Shown in pieces: positions 24,678 through 32,814 of a DNA stretch of 64,000 nt. A model generated the notes under the pieces. The model worked only from the letters and a program-made list of their open reading frames with translations, had not been told where the DNA came from and did not search any database. A program made the translations under genes and the position numbers. The stretch spans positions 682,001 through 746,000 of the forward strand of contig NZ_CP012070.1 of the NCBI RefSeq assembly GCF_001189535.1. The letters run 5' to 3'. Origin of the DNA: Arsenicicoccus sp. oral taxon 190. Lineage in GTDB: Bacteria > Actinomycetota > Actinomycetes > Actinomycetales > Dermatophilaceae. Position 1 is the first letter of the stretch, and every line of letters starts with the position of its first letter.

Positions 24678-25220
24678 ATGACTTTTGCCCATGACACCCG
24701 TGACGCTCTGGTATCGATGGCCGCCCTGGTCAACACCGGCGTCGAGCCCGCGACCCTGAGCACGCGGGAAGACCTCGAGGAGTTCGTGGCCGAGTTCGGC
24801 TACACCGGGTCCCGCACCCACGACGAGCGGGAGCTGGCAGGCGTCATACGACTGCGCCGCGAGCTGCACCGACTCTGGGAACTGGACGAGGAGGGCGTGG
24901 TCGGCCTCGTCAACGAGCTGCTCGCGCGCTACCAGGCGCTGCCCCAGGTCGTCCGCCACGAGGGATGGTGGGACTGGCACCTGCACGCGATCTCCAGCTC
25001 CGCGCCGTTGGCGGACCGGATCGCGGTGGAGTCGGCCATGGCGATGGTCGACGTCGTGCGGTCCGGCGAGCTCGACCGGCTGCGGGTGTGCGAGGCCGAG
25101 GACTGCTCGGGCGTGATCGTCGACCTGTCCAAGAACAGGTCACGCCGGTACTGCGAGCGCGGGTGCGGCAACCGCATGGCCGTCCAGGCCTACCGCTCCC
25201 GCAAGACCTACCGGGGGTAG
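24678..25220 (+). CDS. CGNR zinc-finger / ABATE-domain transcriptional regulator
   Basis: 180 aa. The N-terminal ABATE-like domain (to residue ~125, starting MTFAHDTRDALVSMAALVN) is thought to bind a ligand. The C-terminal CGNR zinc finger has C138, C143, C159 and C163 followed by Gly-Asn-Arg. AAGGAG precedes the ATG. Family members are often encoded beside the transporter they regulate, which fits the divergent EamA gene. Its TAG stop (25218-25220) is formed by the last bases of an intergenic palindromic repeat. Confidence 0.87.
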   Translation: MTFAHDTRDALVSMAALVNTGVEPATLSTREDLEEFVAEFGYTGSRTHDERELAGVIRLRRELHRLWELDEEGVVGLVNELLARYQALPQVVRHEGWWDWHLHAISSSAPLADRIAVESAMAMVDVVRSGELDRLRVCEAEDCSGVIVDLSKNRSRRYCERGCGNRMAVQAYRSRKTYRG

Positions 25221-25278
25221 GAGAATCGACCGGCCTTCTTTGACCAGGTCGATGTCGCGAAGGCCGGCTGATCTTGCC
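25208..25278 (+). repeat. Bipalindromic intergenic element, copy 1 (right end missing)
   Basis: The 13-bp odd palindrome CTACCGGGGGTAG (25208-25220) is followed by the family core (GAATCGACCGGCCTTC, TTGACCAGGTCGAT) and an extra AAGGCCGGCTGATC stretch. No second terminal palindrome is visible. The rest of the gap to 25496 has a short open frame but nothing I recognise. Confidence 0.7.
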
Positions 25279-25496
25279 CTGGACTCCGTCGTCGACGCAG
25301 TACGCCACGCGGAGACGGGTGCCTCATTCGAGCTGCAGTCCCGTGGCATCAAGGTGCACGACGACCTGACCATCGTCGCCACACAAGCCACGGCCCGCCC
25401 CACCGCTTCTGCCCCACGGGATGACCCGGCTTGTCGATCCGGGGCGTCCTCGATCGTCATGATGATGACCACTCCCTCCGGAACCAGGAGCCAGCC

Positions 25497-25886
25497 ATGC
25501 CCGACACCGCCCAGCCCGACCGCGACCTGACCCGCTACGTGGTCTTGCTCGTCGACTACGCCGATCCCGCCAAGCGCGGGTGGAGCGACTTCGACGAGGC
25601 CGAGCAGCGCGAGGTGATGGCGCAGCACGAGACCTTCGCCCGGGCGGTCACCGCGCACGAGCGGGTCCGGATGGTCGCGGGCGAGGCGCTCGCCGGCGCC
25701 GACGACGCGACCGTCCTCCGACGTCAGGGCGACCGGACGATCCTCACCGAGGGGTGCTACGCCGAGGCGGTCGAGCAGATCGGGGGGCTCTACCTCATCG
25801 ATGCGCCCGACCTCGACACGCTGGTCGGGTTGCTCGAGCTGATGCCGACCTACGTCATGGAGATCCGTCCCACCCTGGATGTGTGA
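25497..25886 (+). CDS. YCII/DGPF-domain protein
   Basis: 129 aa ferredoxin-like fold protein of the YCII-related family. Conserved positions include YVVLLVDYADP at the start, the central AGEALAGADDATVL and the acidic end ELMPTYVMEIRPTL. ATG 25497 follows an AGGAG site. In actinobacteria such genes usually precede an ECF sigma factor of the DUF6596 type, exactly as here (TGATG overlap), so it may act as a sensor or partner of that sigma factor. Its chemistry is unknown. Confidence 0.85.
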   Translation: MPDTAQPDRDLTRYVVLLVDYADPAKRGWSDFDEAEQREVMAQHETFARAVTAHERVRMVAGEALAGADDATVLRRQGDRTILTEGCYAEAVEQIGGLYLIDAPDLDTLVGLLELMPTYVMEIRPTLDV

Positions 25887-27142
25887 TGGACCCGGTCGAG
25901 GCAGCGTGCCGCGAGCACTGGGGGCGCCTGCTCGCCCTGCTCGCGGTCCGCTGCCGGGACCTCGACCTGGCCGAGGACGCGCTGGCCGATGCGGTCGAGG
26001 CCGCGCTGCGCACGTGGCCCAAGGACGGCACCCCGCGCGAGCCCGCCGCGTGGCTGCTCACCACTGCGAGACGCCGCCTGATCGACCAGCAGCGCGCAAC
26101 GGCGACCGCGCGTCGCAAGGTGCCCCTGCTCGTCGTGGAGCAGATCGCGCGCGAGCGCAGCATCGCGAGCCCGGTGGAGCAGGCGGTCCTCGACGCCGAC
26201 CTGCCCGACGAACGACTGCGACTCCTCCTGCTGTGCTGCCACCCCGCCCTCTCGCCGGAGGCCCAGGCCGCTCTTGCCCTCCGGCTGGTCTTGGGCTTGC
26301 CGACCTCGGAGGTCGCGCGCCTGTTCCTCCTCCCCGAGCCCACGATGGCCGCCCGGCTCACCCGGGCGAAGCGACGCGTCGCCCGCTCGGCCATCCCACT
26401 CTCCCTGCCCGACCGCGACCACCTGCCGGCGCGGGTCGAGGCCGCGGCACGCACGGCCTACCTGTGCTTCACGGCGGCCTACGCGCCCGGCGAGGGCCCG
26501 GACTTGCTGCGCGCGGACCTGGCCGGCGAGGCCGTCCGGCTGGCCCGTCTCCTCGTCGAACTCGTCCCGACTCAGCAGGTACCGCGCGCCCTGCTGGCCC
26601 TGCTCCTGCTGCAGCACGCCCGCCGCGACGCCCGCGTGGACGGGCAGGGCGGCCTCGTATTGCTCGTCGACCAGGACCGGTCGCAGTGGCGGCGCGCCGA
26701 GATCGCCGAAGGGATGGGCCTGCTCGCCGCGGTGACCCCGGACGCGTCATACGCGCTGGAGCTGACACTGCAGGCACAGATCGCTGCCGTGCACGACGTC
26801 GCGCCGACCTCCGAGGACACCGACTGGCGCACCATCGTCGACCGCTACCAGCGGCTGGAGGCGCTCACCGGCAGCCCGGTCGTGCGGCTCCACCGCGCGG
26901 TCGCCGTCGCCGAGTCTGATGGCGCGGCAGCGGGACTCGCCCTCCTGGACGACCTCGACGACCGGCTGCCGCGCAGCCATCGGGTGCCTGCCGTGCGGGC
27001 CGAGCTGAACGCCCGGCTGGGCCTGACGGGCCGGGCGGTCGAGGCGTATGACGACGCCCTCCGCCTGTGCCGCAACGACGCTGAGCGCGCCTACCTGCGG
27101 TCGCGCCGGGACCGGTTGGGGTGTGTCAGTGCCCCTCGCTAG
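25886..27142 (+). CDS. ECF sigma factor with long C-terminal domain (DUF6596 type)
   Basis: 418 aa. Region sigma2 is in the first 75 residues (EDALADAVEAALRTWPKDGTP, AWLLTTARRRLID), sigma4 near 115-165 (LALRLVLGLPTSEVARLFLL, ARLTRAKRRV). The remaining ~240 residues form a helical, TPR-like DUF6596 domain with YLCFTAAYAPGEGPD, as in the ECF41/42-like long sigma factors whose C-terminus controls activity in place of an anti-sigma factor. It shares one base with the upstream YCII gene and they are surely co-translated. Confidence 0.9.
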   Translation: MDPVEAACREHWGRLLALLAVRCRDLDLAEDALADAVEAALRTWPKDGTPREPAAWLLTTARRRLIDQQRATATARRKVPLLVVEQIARERSIASPVEQAVLDADLPDERLRLLLLCCHPALSPEAQAALALRLVLGLPTSEVARLFLLPEPTMAARLTRAKRRVARSAIPLSLPDRDHLPARVEAAARTAYLCFTAAYAPGEGPDLLRADLAGEAVRLARLLVELVPTQQVPRALLALLLLQHARRDARVDGQGGLVLLVDQDRSQWRRAEIAEGMGLLAAVTPDASYALELTLQAQIAAVHDVAPTSEDTDWRTIVDRYQRLEALTGSPVVRLHRAVAVAESDGAAAGLALLDDLDDRLPRSHRVPAVRAELNARLGLTGRAVEAYDDALRLCRNDAERAYLRSRRDRLGCVSAPR

Positions 27143-27145
27143 CGT
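27140..27145 (+). promoter_or_regulatory. Likely -10 box of a leaderless transcript
   Basis: TAGCGT ends 7 nt before ATG 27153; it overlaps the stop codon of the sigma-factor gene. Confidence 0.4.
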
Positions 27146-27152
27146 GGGGGCC

Positions 27153-27537
27153 ATGACTCGCGTCGCGCCGCTGGCCTCCATCTCGATCGACTGCCCCGAC
27201 CCCGATGCTCTCGCCACCTTCTACGCCCAGCTCCTCGGCTACCAGGAGGTGTTCGCGCTGCCCGACCGCAGCGTGATCTGCCTAGCCGGGTCCGAACCCG
27301 GCCCGGCGCTGACCCTCATGCGCGTCGAGTCGTATGCCGCCCCCCACGTGGCCTCACGGACCTCAGCACCAGCAGCTGCACCTCGACCTGGCGGCGGAGG
27401 ATCTCGATCGTGACGTCGCCGCCGCCGTCGCGATCGGCGCCCGCCTGGCCGACCACCAGCCGATGCCGGACCGGAGGCGGGTCCTGCTCGACCCCGCGGG
27501 TCACCCCTTCTGTCTCAGCGTCGTCCGCCCCGACTGA
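27153..27537 (+). pseudogene. VOC (glyoxalase-like) protein, frameshifted
   Basis: The first 62 codons read as a VOC domain (ASISIDCPDPDALATFYAQL, then SVICLAGSEPGPALTLMRV). Near 27340 a run of six C shifts the frame; with five C the reading continues YAAPTWPHGPQHQQLHLDL, DRDVAAAVAIGARLADHQP and GHPFCLSVVRPD to a stop at 27537, giving a normal ~128 aa protein. Either a true one-base insertion or a homopolymer sequencing error. Metal-binding residues would be split between the two frames. Confidence 0.75.
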
Positions 27538-27557
27538 CGCAGCCCGCAGGAGGACTC

Positions 27558-27968
27558 ATGCGTCTCGTCGTCTCCCTGGACAGCCGATCGACTGGTGATG
27601 GCCCGCGGGGACGTGACCTGGTCGCCGTGTTGAGGCAAGACGGTGTCGTCATGACTACGGACGCGATCGACGTGCGCCTGGGCCCACGATCGTATGGCGA
27701 GCCACCCGCACCCCTCGTCGGTGGTGATGTTTTTGCCAAGGTGGCCCGGCCCCACCTCATGCCCCGCCCCTGCGACCGTGTCGAACAGCTCGTCGTGGAT
27801 CAGGTGCACCTGCCGCAGGTTGGGCGTGCTGGCATCCTTGGCCACGCGACTGCGGTGCTTGACGGTCACGCCGGCGTGCGCATCGCCCTCCACCCCGATG
27901 CCCTCCACCAGGGTTATCGAGTCCACCGGCTCCTTGCTGAAACCGTGGACCCCGCTGCGCTGAACTGA
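27558..27968 (+). CDS. Unidentified open frame with a strong ribosome site
   Basis: A GGAGGA site stands 4 nt before ATG 27558, and the frame reads MRLVVSLDSRSTGDG onward for 136 codons. The second half (after ~27711) runs antisense to a MOSC-type gene fragment, so only the first ~50 codons could be native. I recognise no family. It may be the 5' stump of a gene lost at the same break that cut the MOSC gene. Confidence 0.25.
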   Translation: MRLVVSLDSRSTGDGPRGRDLVAVLRQDGVVMTTDAIDVRLGPRSYGEPPAPLVGGDVFAKVARPHLMPRPCDRVEQLVVDQVHLPQVGRAGILGHATAVLDGHAGVRIALHPDALHQGYRVHRLLAETVDPAALN

Positions 27969-27986
27969 CCTCACGACGCTCGCCAT
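27711..27986 (-). pseudogene. MOSC-domain protein, C-terminus lost
   Basis: From ATG 27986 the reading MASVVRSVQRSGVHGFSKEP, then GVEGDAHAGVTVKHRSR, LRQVHLIHDELFD and GPGHLGKNITT is a clear YiiM-like MOSC (molybdenum cofactor sulfurase C-terminal) domain. After ~92 residues, near 27711, the similarity stops and the frame continues as unrelated sequence to 27501. The conserved Cys region expected after this point is missing, so the gene is probably dead, cut by recombination or deletion. Confidence 0.65.
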
Positions 27987-28071
27987 GCCTCCATCCAAGC
28001 CGACGCCGCGCGCTCCAGCATCAGTGACCATGGATTCATGACCGTGTCCCGCACTGATCTCCCTGCCCGCC

Positions 28072-28893
28072 ATGGCCGTCCGAGCTGACAACCTGTGCTG
28101 GGCGCGCCCCGACTCCCCCAACGGCACCGGTGCGCTGGTGCTTGCCGGCTCCAGCGGCCGCATCGACACGGGCCGCGTGCAGATGCTGGCGCGGCGCGGT
28201 GTGACGGCGCTGGGGATGCGCTGGTTCGGCGGCGAGGGTCTCCCGCGGGTGCCGCTGGAGGTGCCGCTCGAGGTCTTCGTCCAGGCTCTCGATGAGTTGG
28301 CTCGTGAGTGCGATCGCCTTGTCGTCCTTGGTCTTTCGTATGGCGCGGAAGCTGCGCTCCTCACCACCGCCATCGATCGACGACCGTCTGGCGTAGTGGC
28401 GTTCGCGCCCACCGATGTCGCGTGGGAGGGCCAGGCCGGCGCCGATGACGACCCGGTGCGCAGCAAGTGGACGTGGCGCGGCCGGCCCGTGCCGTTCGTG
28501 CCGCTCGACCGGGGCTGGGAGCCGCCGCCTGGGAAGCCGGCTTTCGTAGGCCTTTACGAGCACAGTCGCGCGCTGGCGGGCCCAGTTGCGGTGGCGGCGG
28601 CGACGATCCCGGTGGAGCAGATCGCGGGCGAGGTCGTCCTGGTCGCTGGTGGCGACGACCAGGTGTGGCCGTCGGCGGCGAGTGCCACCCGGATCGCGGC
28701 TCGCCGCGCGCAGGCAGGGCTGACGACGACCGTGGTCACCGACGCTCGGGCCGGCCATCCCGTCGTGCTGCCCGGCGAAGCCGCACCCAGCCTCGACCGG
28801 CCCTACCAGGTGGGTGGTGACGAGGGGGCTCCGCAGCGCCTGGGCCGAGCCGCGTGGCCGCACATCGCCCGCCTCCTCGTCATCGAGCCCTGA
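28072..28893 (+). CDS. Alpha/beta hydrolase, BAAT C-terminal (acyl-CoA thioesterase-like)
   Basis: 273 aa. Catalytic triad candidates are S89 in VVLGLSYGAEAALL, the Asp in VAGGDDQVWPS and the His in DARAGHPVVLPGE, with the usual BAAT C-terminal order. It lacks the N-terminal thioesterase domain of bile-acid-CoA:amino acid N-acyltransferases, as in many bacterial dienelactone hydrolase-like relatives. No good ribosome site is seen, so the start could be different. The stop is only 4 bp from the convergent VOC gene. Confidence 0.75.
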   Translation: MAVRADNLCWARPDSPNGTGALVLAGSSGRIDTGRVQMLARRGVTALGMRWFGGEGLPRVPLEVPLEVFVQALDELARECDRLVVLGLSYGAEAALLTTAIDRRPSGVVAFAPTDVAWEGQAGADDDPVRSKWTWRGRPVPFVPLDRGWEPPPGKPAFVGLYEHSRALAGPVAVAAATIPVEQIAGEVVLVAGGDDQVWPSAASATRIAARRAQAGLTTTVVTDARAGHPVVLPGEAAPSLDRPYQVGGDEGAPQRLGRAAWPHIARLLVIEP

Positions 28894-28897
28894 CGGC

Positions 28898-29416
28898 TCA
28901 GGCGCGTTCCCAGAAGACGACCGTGTTGCCGAAGGGGTCGGTCACCGTCATCGTCAAGCCCCAGTCGTTGCCCTCGAGGCCTGGGCGCGCGTTGCGATAG
29001 GCCTTGTCGACGAGGTGTGCCTGCAGGTCGCGGATGCCCGATGTCGTGATCATGACCTTCGCTCCGGGCGTCGCGTCACCGTGGTGCTCGGACAGGTGGA
29101 GGACGCGCCCTTCTCGCGCGACCTGGGCATAGACGGGCAGGTCGGGCGCGAACTGATGCTCCCACTGCCACTCGAAACCGAGGAAGGCGCAGTAGAACTC
29201 GCGCGCCAGGACGCGGTCGAACATTCGCAGGACCGGGATGACGCCTTGGCTTCCCACCTCATCCCCGGACGCGGCCCCCGGCGCGCATGCCACAAACGTG
29301 TTCCAGTCCCGGAAGCCCGCGACGTGCGCCACCTCCTCCCTGACCTGGGAGTGAGTCAGCTCGGAGCGTCGGCTCAGCGTCTAGGCCAAGGCCTTGGCGT
29401 CGTCGGTGGTGACCAT
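28898..29416 (-). pseudogene. Glyoxalase superfamily protein interrupted by an amber codon
   Basis: From ATG 29416 the frame reads MVTTDDAKALA, then TAG (29381-29383), then in the same frame TLSRRSELTHSQVREEVAHV and GFRDWNTFVA followed by a full VOC domain (VIPVLRMFDRVLAREFYCAF to TVVFWERA). Related proteins carry exactly this N-terminal helical region with an ALA-K-TLR type join, so an AAG or CAG codon probably mutated to TAG. A shorter product from the GTG at 29332 would keep the VOC domain and could still be made. Confidence 0.7.
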
Positions 29417-29594
29417 GGTCAGCCTCTCCGCGCGCGGCCGGGTCTCTGCGTTGCCAGACGTAGCGCTCAAGGTGTCAGATCGTCCTACGGATGGGCAGGA
29501 CCGGTCGTTCACCACAAGCGCAGAGGGCAGGCCGACCGGGGCCGCCACCACGTTAGCGCCCCGACCAGCGTCGTGCGATCCCTGGGCCACCTCC

Positions 29595-30164
29595 CTATCT
29601 GCACCGATAGGTGAGGAGCACAACGCCACTAGGCAACGCCTCGACCGCGACGAGGCGGCAGGCCTTCGGTCCGCCCGGGGCGGGGAGCAGCGGGGTGCCT
29701 GAGCCGAGCATCACGGGGTTGACCTTGATCTGGATCTCGTCGATCACCTCGACCAGCTGGGCTGCGAGAGTCCCGCCCCCGCACAACCAGATGTCCTTGC
29801 CCGTCTCGCGCTTCATCGTCTCGACCTGAGATGCGATGTCCCCCGTCAGCACCGTCAGACCTGAGCACTCAGGCAGGTCGTCATGCGTCACGACGACCTG
29901 CCGAAGGTGCGTGTACGCACCATCGCACCAGCCCGCAGCCAGGGCAGGCTCGAAGGTGCGGCGCCCCATGACGACGGTGTCGAAACGACGTGGCGTCGCG
30001 GTGACACCGAGCGATTCCCGCAGCGGGGCTGGACAGGTCTCCGGGTACCGCTCGAAGAGCGCAGCCACCGTCTCCGGCGCTTGCGGGAAGGCGCTGACGC
30101 CACCTGCGTCATCGGCGATGAAGCCGTCCATCGAGACAGCCACGTAGTAGACGAGGTCACGCAT
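29595..30164 (-). CDS. Dihydrofolate reductase family (RibD C-terminal-like) protein
   Basis: 189 aa. MRDLVYYVAVSMDGFIADD starts the reductase fold; VVMGRRTFEPAL, the nucleotide-loop DIWLCGGGTLAAQLV and the end LVAVEALPSGVVLLTYR follow. This group of YyaP/YwjB-like proteins binds NADPH but usually is not the housekeeping DHFR. ATG 30164 has TTGGAG 6 nt upstream. It is divergent from a TetR regulator, with 64 bp of relatively AT-rich DNA between, so TetR control is likely. Confidence 0.87.
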   Translation of the reverse strand: MRDLVYYVAVSMDGFIADDAGGVSAFPQAPETVAALFERYPETCPAPLRESLGVTATPRRFDTVVMGRRTFEPALAAGWCDGAYTHLRQVVVTHDDLPECSGLTVLTGDIASQVETMKRETGKDIWLCGGGTLAAQLVEVIDEIQIKVNPVMLGSGTPLLPAPGGPKACRLVAVEALPSGVVLLTYRCR

Positions 30165-30228
30165 GCCGCTCCAATCACTACAGTTGTTCTGGTTGCCGAA
30201 GTACAACACACGTGGCAGTTGAGCGTCT

Positions 30229-30810
30229 ATGGTTGTCCACGTGGTCGCCAACCCCGCACGCCGTGCCGCCGTCCTGGACGCAGCGCTCGAAGTCCTCGGT
30301 CGCGACGGTGCACGCGCCGTCACACATCGAGCAGTCGACGTCGAGGCCGACCTCCCTGCGGGGACGACAGCCAACTACTTCCCTTCGCGCGCGGACCTTC
30401 TCACCGGCATGGCGTCGCGCATCTTCGCGCTCCTGGCGCCGGCAGAAGACCGCCTGGCCGACCTGGAACGACTACCCTCTGACCACGCTGGGCCGGAGTA
30501 TGCCGCGTACGTGGTGGAGCGGCTCCTCGCCCGACCCACCCTGGCCCGGGCCCTCCTCGAGCTGCGGCTCGAAGCGTCCCGCAACCCCAGCGTGGCTGAA
30601 CCCCTGACGACATTCCTCCGTGACGGTCTGGACGCCGACGTCGCCTTCCACACCGACCGCGGCCTACCCGGAGGGCGGGATCACGTCATACGACTGCATC
30701 ACCTCGTCAACGGGATCCTCCTCGACGCACTGACGGTGCCCCTCGCTCCCGAGCGGGATCCCCTCGACGAGGTGCGCCTCGCGGCGACCGCGCTGGGCGG
30801 CGGTTCGTGA
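30229..30810 (+). CDS. TetR-family transcriptional regulator
   Basis: 193 aa. The N-terminal helix-turn-helix is seen in VLDAALEVLGRDGARAVTHR and AVDVEADLPAGTTANYFPSR; the C-terminal ligand domain is all-helical, with a conserved HLVNGILLDALT. A GTTGT/ACAAC pair about 15 bp apart (30183-30207) in the divergent gap may be its operator. It probably regulates the DHFR-like gene and itself. Its stop overlaps the next start by 4 bp (GTGA). Confidence 0.87.
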   Translation: MVVHVVANPARRAAVLDAALEVLGRDGARAVTHRAVDVEADLPAGTTANYFPSRADLLTGMASRIFALLAPAEDRLADLERLPSDHAGPEYAAYVVERLLARPTLARALLELRLEASRNPSVAEPLTTFLRDGLDADVAFHTDRGLPGGRDHVIRLHHLVNGILLDALTVPLAPERDPLDEVRLAATALGGGS

Positions 30811-31436
30811 CCCCCGGAGACCGAGGCCCGGCGGGCGGCATACCGGCCTGGACGACGGCGGATGCCCGGGCTCCTTCGCAGCAGTGGGTCGTCGATGCCG
30901 TGCGTGCCGACCCCGTGTGCGCTGCGATCCTCGACCGTATGCCGTCCCTGGGGCTGGCCGAGTGGTGGCTGACGGCCGGCGCTGTGTTCCAGAACGTCTG
31001 GAACGCCGTGGACAGTCGCCCGCCCGGCTACGGCATCAAGGACTACGACATCTTCTACTTCGACGACTGTGACCTGTCGTGGGAGGCCGAGGACGCTGTC
31101 ATCCGTCGAGCTGCTGACCTGTTCGACGACCTGGACGCCCGCGTCGAGATCCGTAACGAGGCACGCGTACACCTCTGGTACGAAGCGAAGTTCGGCACCC
31201 AGATCGCGCCATACCGCAGCGCCGCCGACGCGATCGACTCCTTTGCCTCGACCACCTGCTGCGTCGGCATCACCCGTGACCGGGACGCTTTGCGCGTGCA
31301 CGCCCCCTTCGGACTCGAGGACGTCCTCGCCCTGCACATGCGACCCAACCGCCGGATCGCGCCCCAGCACGTCTACGAGACCAAGGTGGCCGAGTACCGC
31401 TCCCGCTGGCCATCCCTGACCCACGACCCCTGGTGA
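30807..31436 (+). CDS. Nucleotidyltransferase family protein (DUF925-like)
   Basis: 209 aa. Segments WWLTAGAVFQNVWNAVDSR and GIKDYDIFYFDDCDLSWEAE carry the acidic nucleotidyltransferase pattern (DYD), followed by VEIRNEARVHLWYEAKFG. This is the DUF925 family of predicted NTP transferases with unknown substrate. It begins on a GTG overlapping the TetR stop, so it is co-translated with tetR although their roles are not obviously linked. Confidence 0.8.
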   Translation: MTPGDRGPAGGIPAWTTADARAPSQQWVVDAVRADPVCAAILDRMPSLGLAEWWLTAGAVFQNVWNAVDSRPPGYGIKDYDIFYFDDCDLSWEAEDAVIRRAADLFDDLDARVEIRNEARVHLWYEAKFGTQIAPYRSAADAIDSFASTTCCVGITRDRDALRVHAPFGLEDVLALHMRPNRRIAPQHVYETKVAEYRSRWPSLTHDPW

Positions 31437-31472
31437 CAGGGGGCAGCTAGCCTTCGCGTCACGGACATCACG

Positions 31473-32159
31473 GTGCGAGCACTGCGGCGGTACCCCGTGA
31501 AGTCGATGGGTGGCGAGTCCCTGGGCACCGTTGATGTGGATGCCCGCGGCCTCGTGCTCGACCGCTGGTATGCCGTGACGGACCGCGAGGGATGTTTCGC
31601 GTCCGGCAAGGACACCCGCAGGTTCCGCCGACGCGATGCGGTCTTCGACTACCGGGCCGCCGTGAGCGAGAGCGGCGTCGTCGTGACGGGACCGGAGGGG
31701 AGCTGGCTGGTGGGAGACGAGGACCTGGATCATCACCTCAGCCGACGCATGGGGACGCCCGTCATGGTGCTGCCCGAGGCCGACGTCCCGCACCAGGACA
31801 TGGGGGCCGTGTCGGTGGTCGGGACCGCCACCCTCGAATGGTGCCGCAGCCGGTGGGACATCGACGCGGACCCTCGCCGCCTCCGTGTCAACGTGCTCCT
31901 CGAGACCTCCGAACCCTTCGTCGAGGAGACCTGGGCGGGACGCGAGATCTCCCTGGGCTCCGTGACTCTCGTCGGGGCACAACGGATCCCCCGCTGCCGG
32001 ATGGTGGACGTCGCCCAGGACGGCGCCATACCGGACGGGAGGTGGCTCAAGCCGCTCGCGGCCGAGCGCGACATGTTCCTGGCCATGTATGCCGACGTCC
32101 GCACGCCCGGCACGGTCGCCGTGGGTGACCTCGTCACCGTGTCACCAGCGCCGAGGTGA
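31473..32159 (+). CDS. MOSC / MOSC_N domain protein (YcbX/mARC-like)
   Basis: 228 aa predicted molybdenum-cofactor-binding protein. The N-terminal MOSC_N beta-barrel half reads RALRRYPVKSMGGESL and GLVLDRWYAVTDREG; the MOSC half includes LRVNVLLETSEPFVEE and the conserved-Cys block AQRIPRCRMVDVAQDG, expected to ligate Mo. Such proteins reduce N-hydroxylated compounds or deliver sulfur to Moco. GTG 31473 is the first codon compatible with the domain; a TAGCCT hexamer lies 19 nt upstream. Confidence 0.85.
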   Translation: MRALRRYPVKSMGGESLGTVDVDARGLVLDRWYAVTDREGCFASGKDTRRFRRRDAVFDYRAAVSESGVVVTGPEGSWLVGDEDLDHHLSRRMGTPVMVLPEADVPHQDMGAVSVVGTATLEWCRSRWDIDADPRRLRVNVLLETSEPFVEETWAGREISLGSVTLVGAQRIPRCRMVDVAQDGAIPDGRWLKPLAAERDMFLAMYADVRTPGTVAVGDLVTVSPAPR

Positions 32160-32277
32160 TCGGCCGGCGACGCAGGCAGCGCGAGGCGCACCGGGTGCCG
32201 GATCACGGTCCCGGCGGCGAGGTCGGGCGCCCTCACCTTCTCAGGGCGCGGAGCAAGAATTCGACGCCCCGATTCCG

Positions 32278-32304
32278 TTCGAATATTGCGAAATGACGTA
32301 CGCT
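32278..32304 (+). promoter_or_regulatory. AT-rich palindrome and -10 box of the antitoxin-toxin pair
   Basis: TTCGAATATTGCGAA (32278-32292) is a near-palindrome in an unusually AT-rich patch; TACGCT (32299-32304) ends 6 nt before ATG 32311, a leaderless arrangement. Binding of the antitoxin to the palindrome would cover the promoter. Confidence 0.5.
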
Positions 32305-32310
32305 TCTCAC

Positions 32311-32814
32311 ATGACCAGCGCTGCCCACGACCGACTCACCGTCCTGCCACCTGAGGACCTCGAGACGATGCTGGACCTGTCGACGTTCCTGACCCAGCAC
32401 GACCAGCCCGCCGCTCTCGTGGGCCCAGACGGCCAAACCGTCCCGCTCCCGCTGGAGGCGTACCGGGTCCTCGTCAATGCCGCCACCGCCATGCGTGCGG
32501 GCAAGGCCATCACCGTCGCCCCCGTGGATCAGCTCCTGACCACCCAGGAAGCGGCGGACTTCCTTGGCATCAGCCGACCCACCCTCGTCAAGCTCCTCGA
32601 GTCCGGGCGCATCCCCTTCGAGCGCCCCGCCGCCGGCCGCCATCGCCGCGTAAGACTGCAGGACGTCATCGACTACCAGGACTCCCAGCGGGCCGGCCGC
32701 CGGGCGGCCCTGGATGACATGACCCGCGACGCCGCGGACGCGGGCCTTTACGACAGCGTGCCCGACTACACCCAGGCCCTCGCTGGTGCGCGACGCGAGC
32801 ACTCCCGGCAGTGA
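32311..32814 (+). CDS. Excisionase-type HTH antitoxin
   Basis: 167 aa. A MerR/excisionase-like helix-turn-helix (LLTTQEAADFLGISRPTLV, with the wing region RIPFERPAAGRHRRVRLQDV) occupies residues ~73-120; an N-terminal domain resembles Phd/YefM-like antitoxin parts, and the C-terminal acidic tail (LDDMTRDAADAGLYDSVPD) likely wraps the toxin. It overlaps the PIN gene by 4 bp. Antitoxin role is inferred from the pairing. ATG 32311 is preferred to the ATG at 32293 because of the -10 box. Confidence 0.8.
   Translation: MTSAAHDRLTVLPPEDLETMLDLSTFLTQHDQPAALVGPDGQTVPLPLEAYRVLVNAATAMRAGKAITVAPVDQLLTTQEAADFLGISRPTLVKLLESGRIPFERPAAGRHRRVRLQDVIDYQDSQRAGRRAALDDMTRDAADAGLYDSVPDYTQALAGARREHSRQ

Noticed and set aside
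25221..25496. Short open frame between the CGNR regulator and the YCII gene
   Set aside because: It contains repeat sequence, has no clear ribosome site and no recognisable domain; too weak to call a gene.
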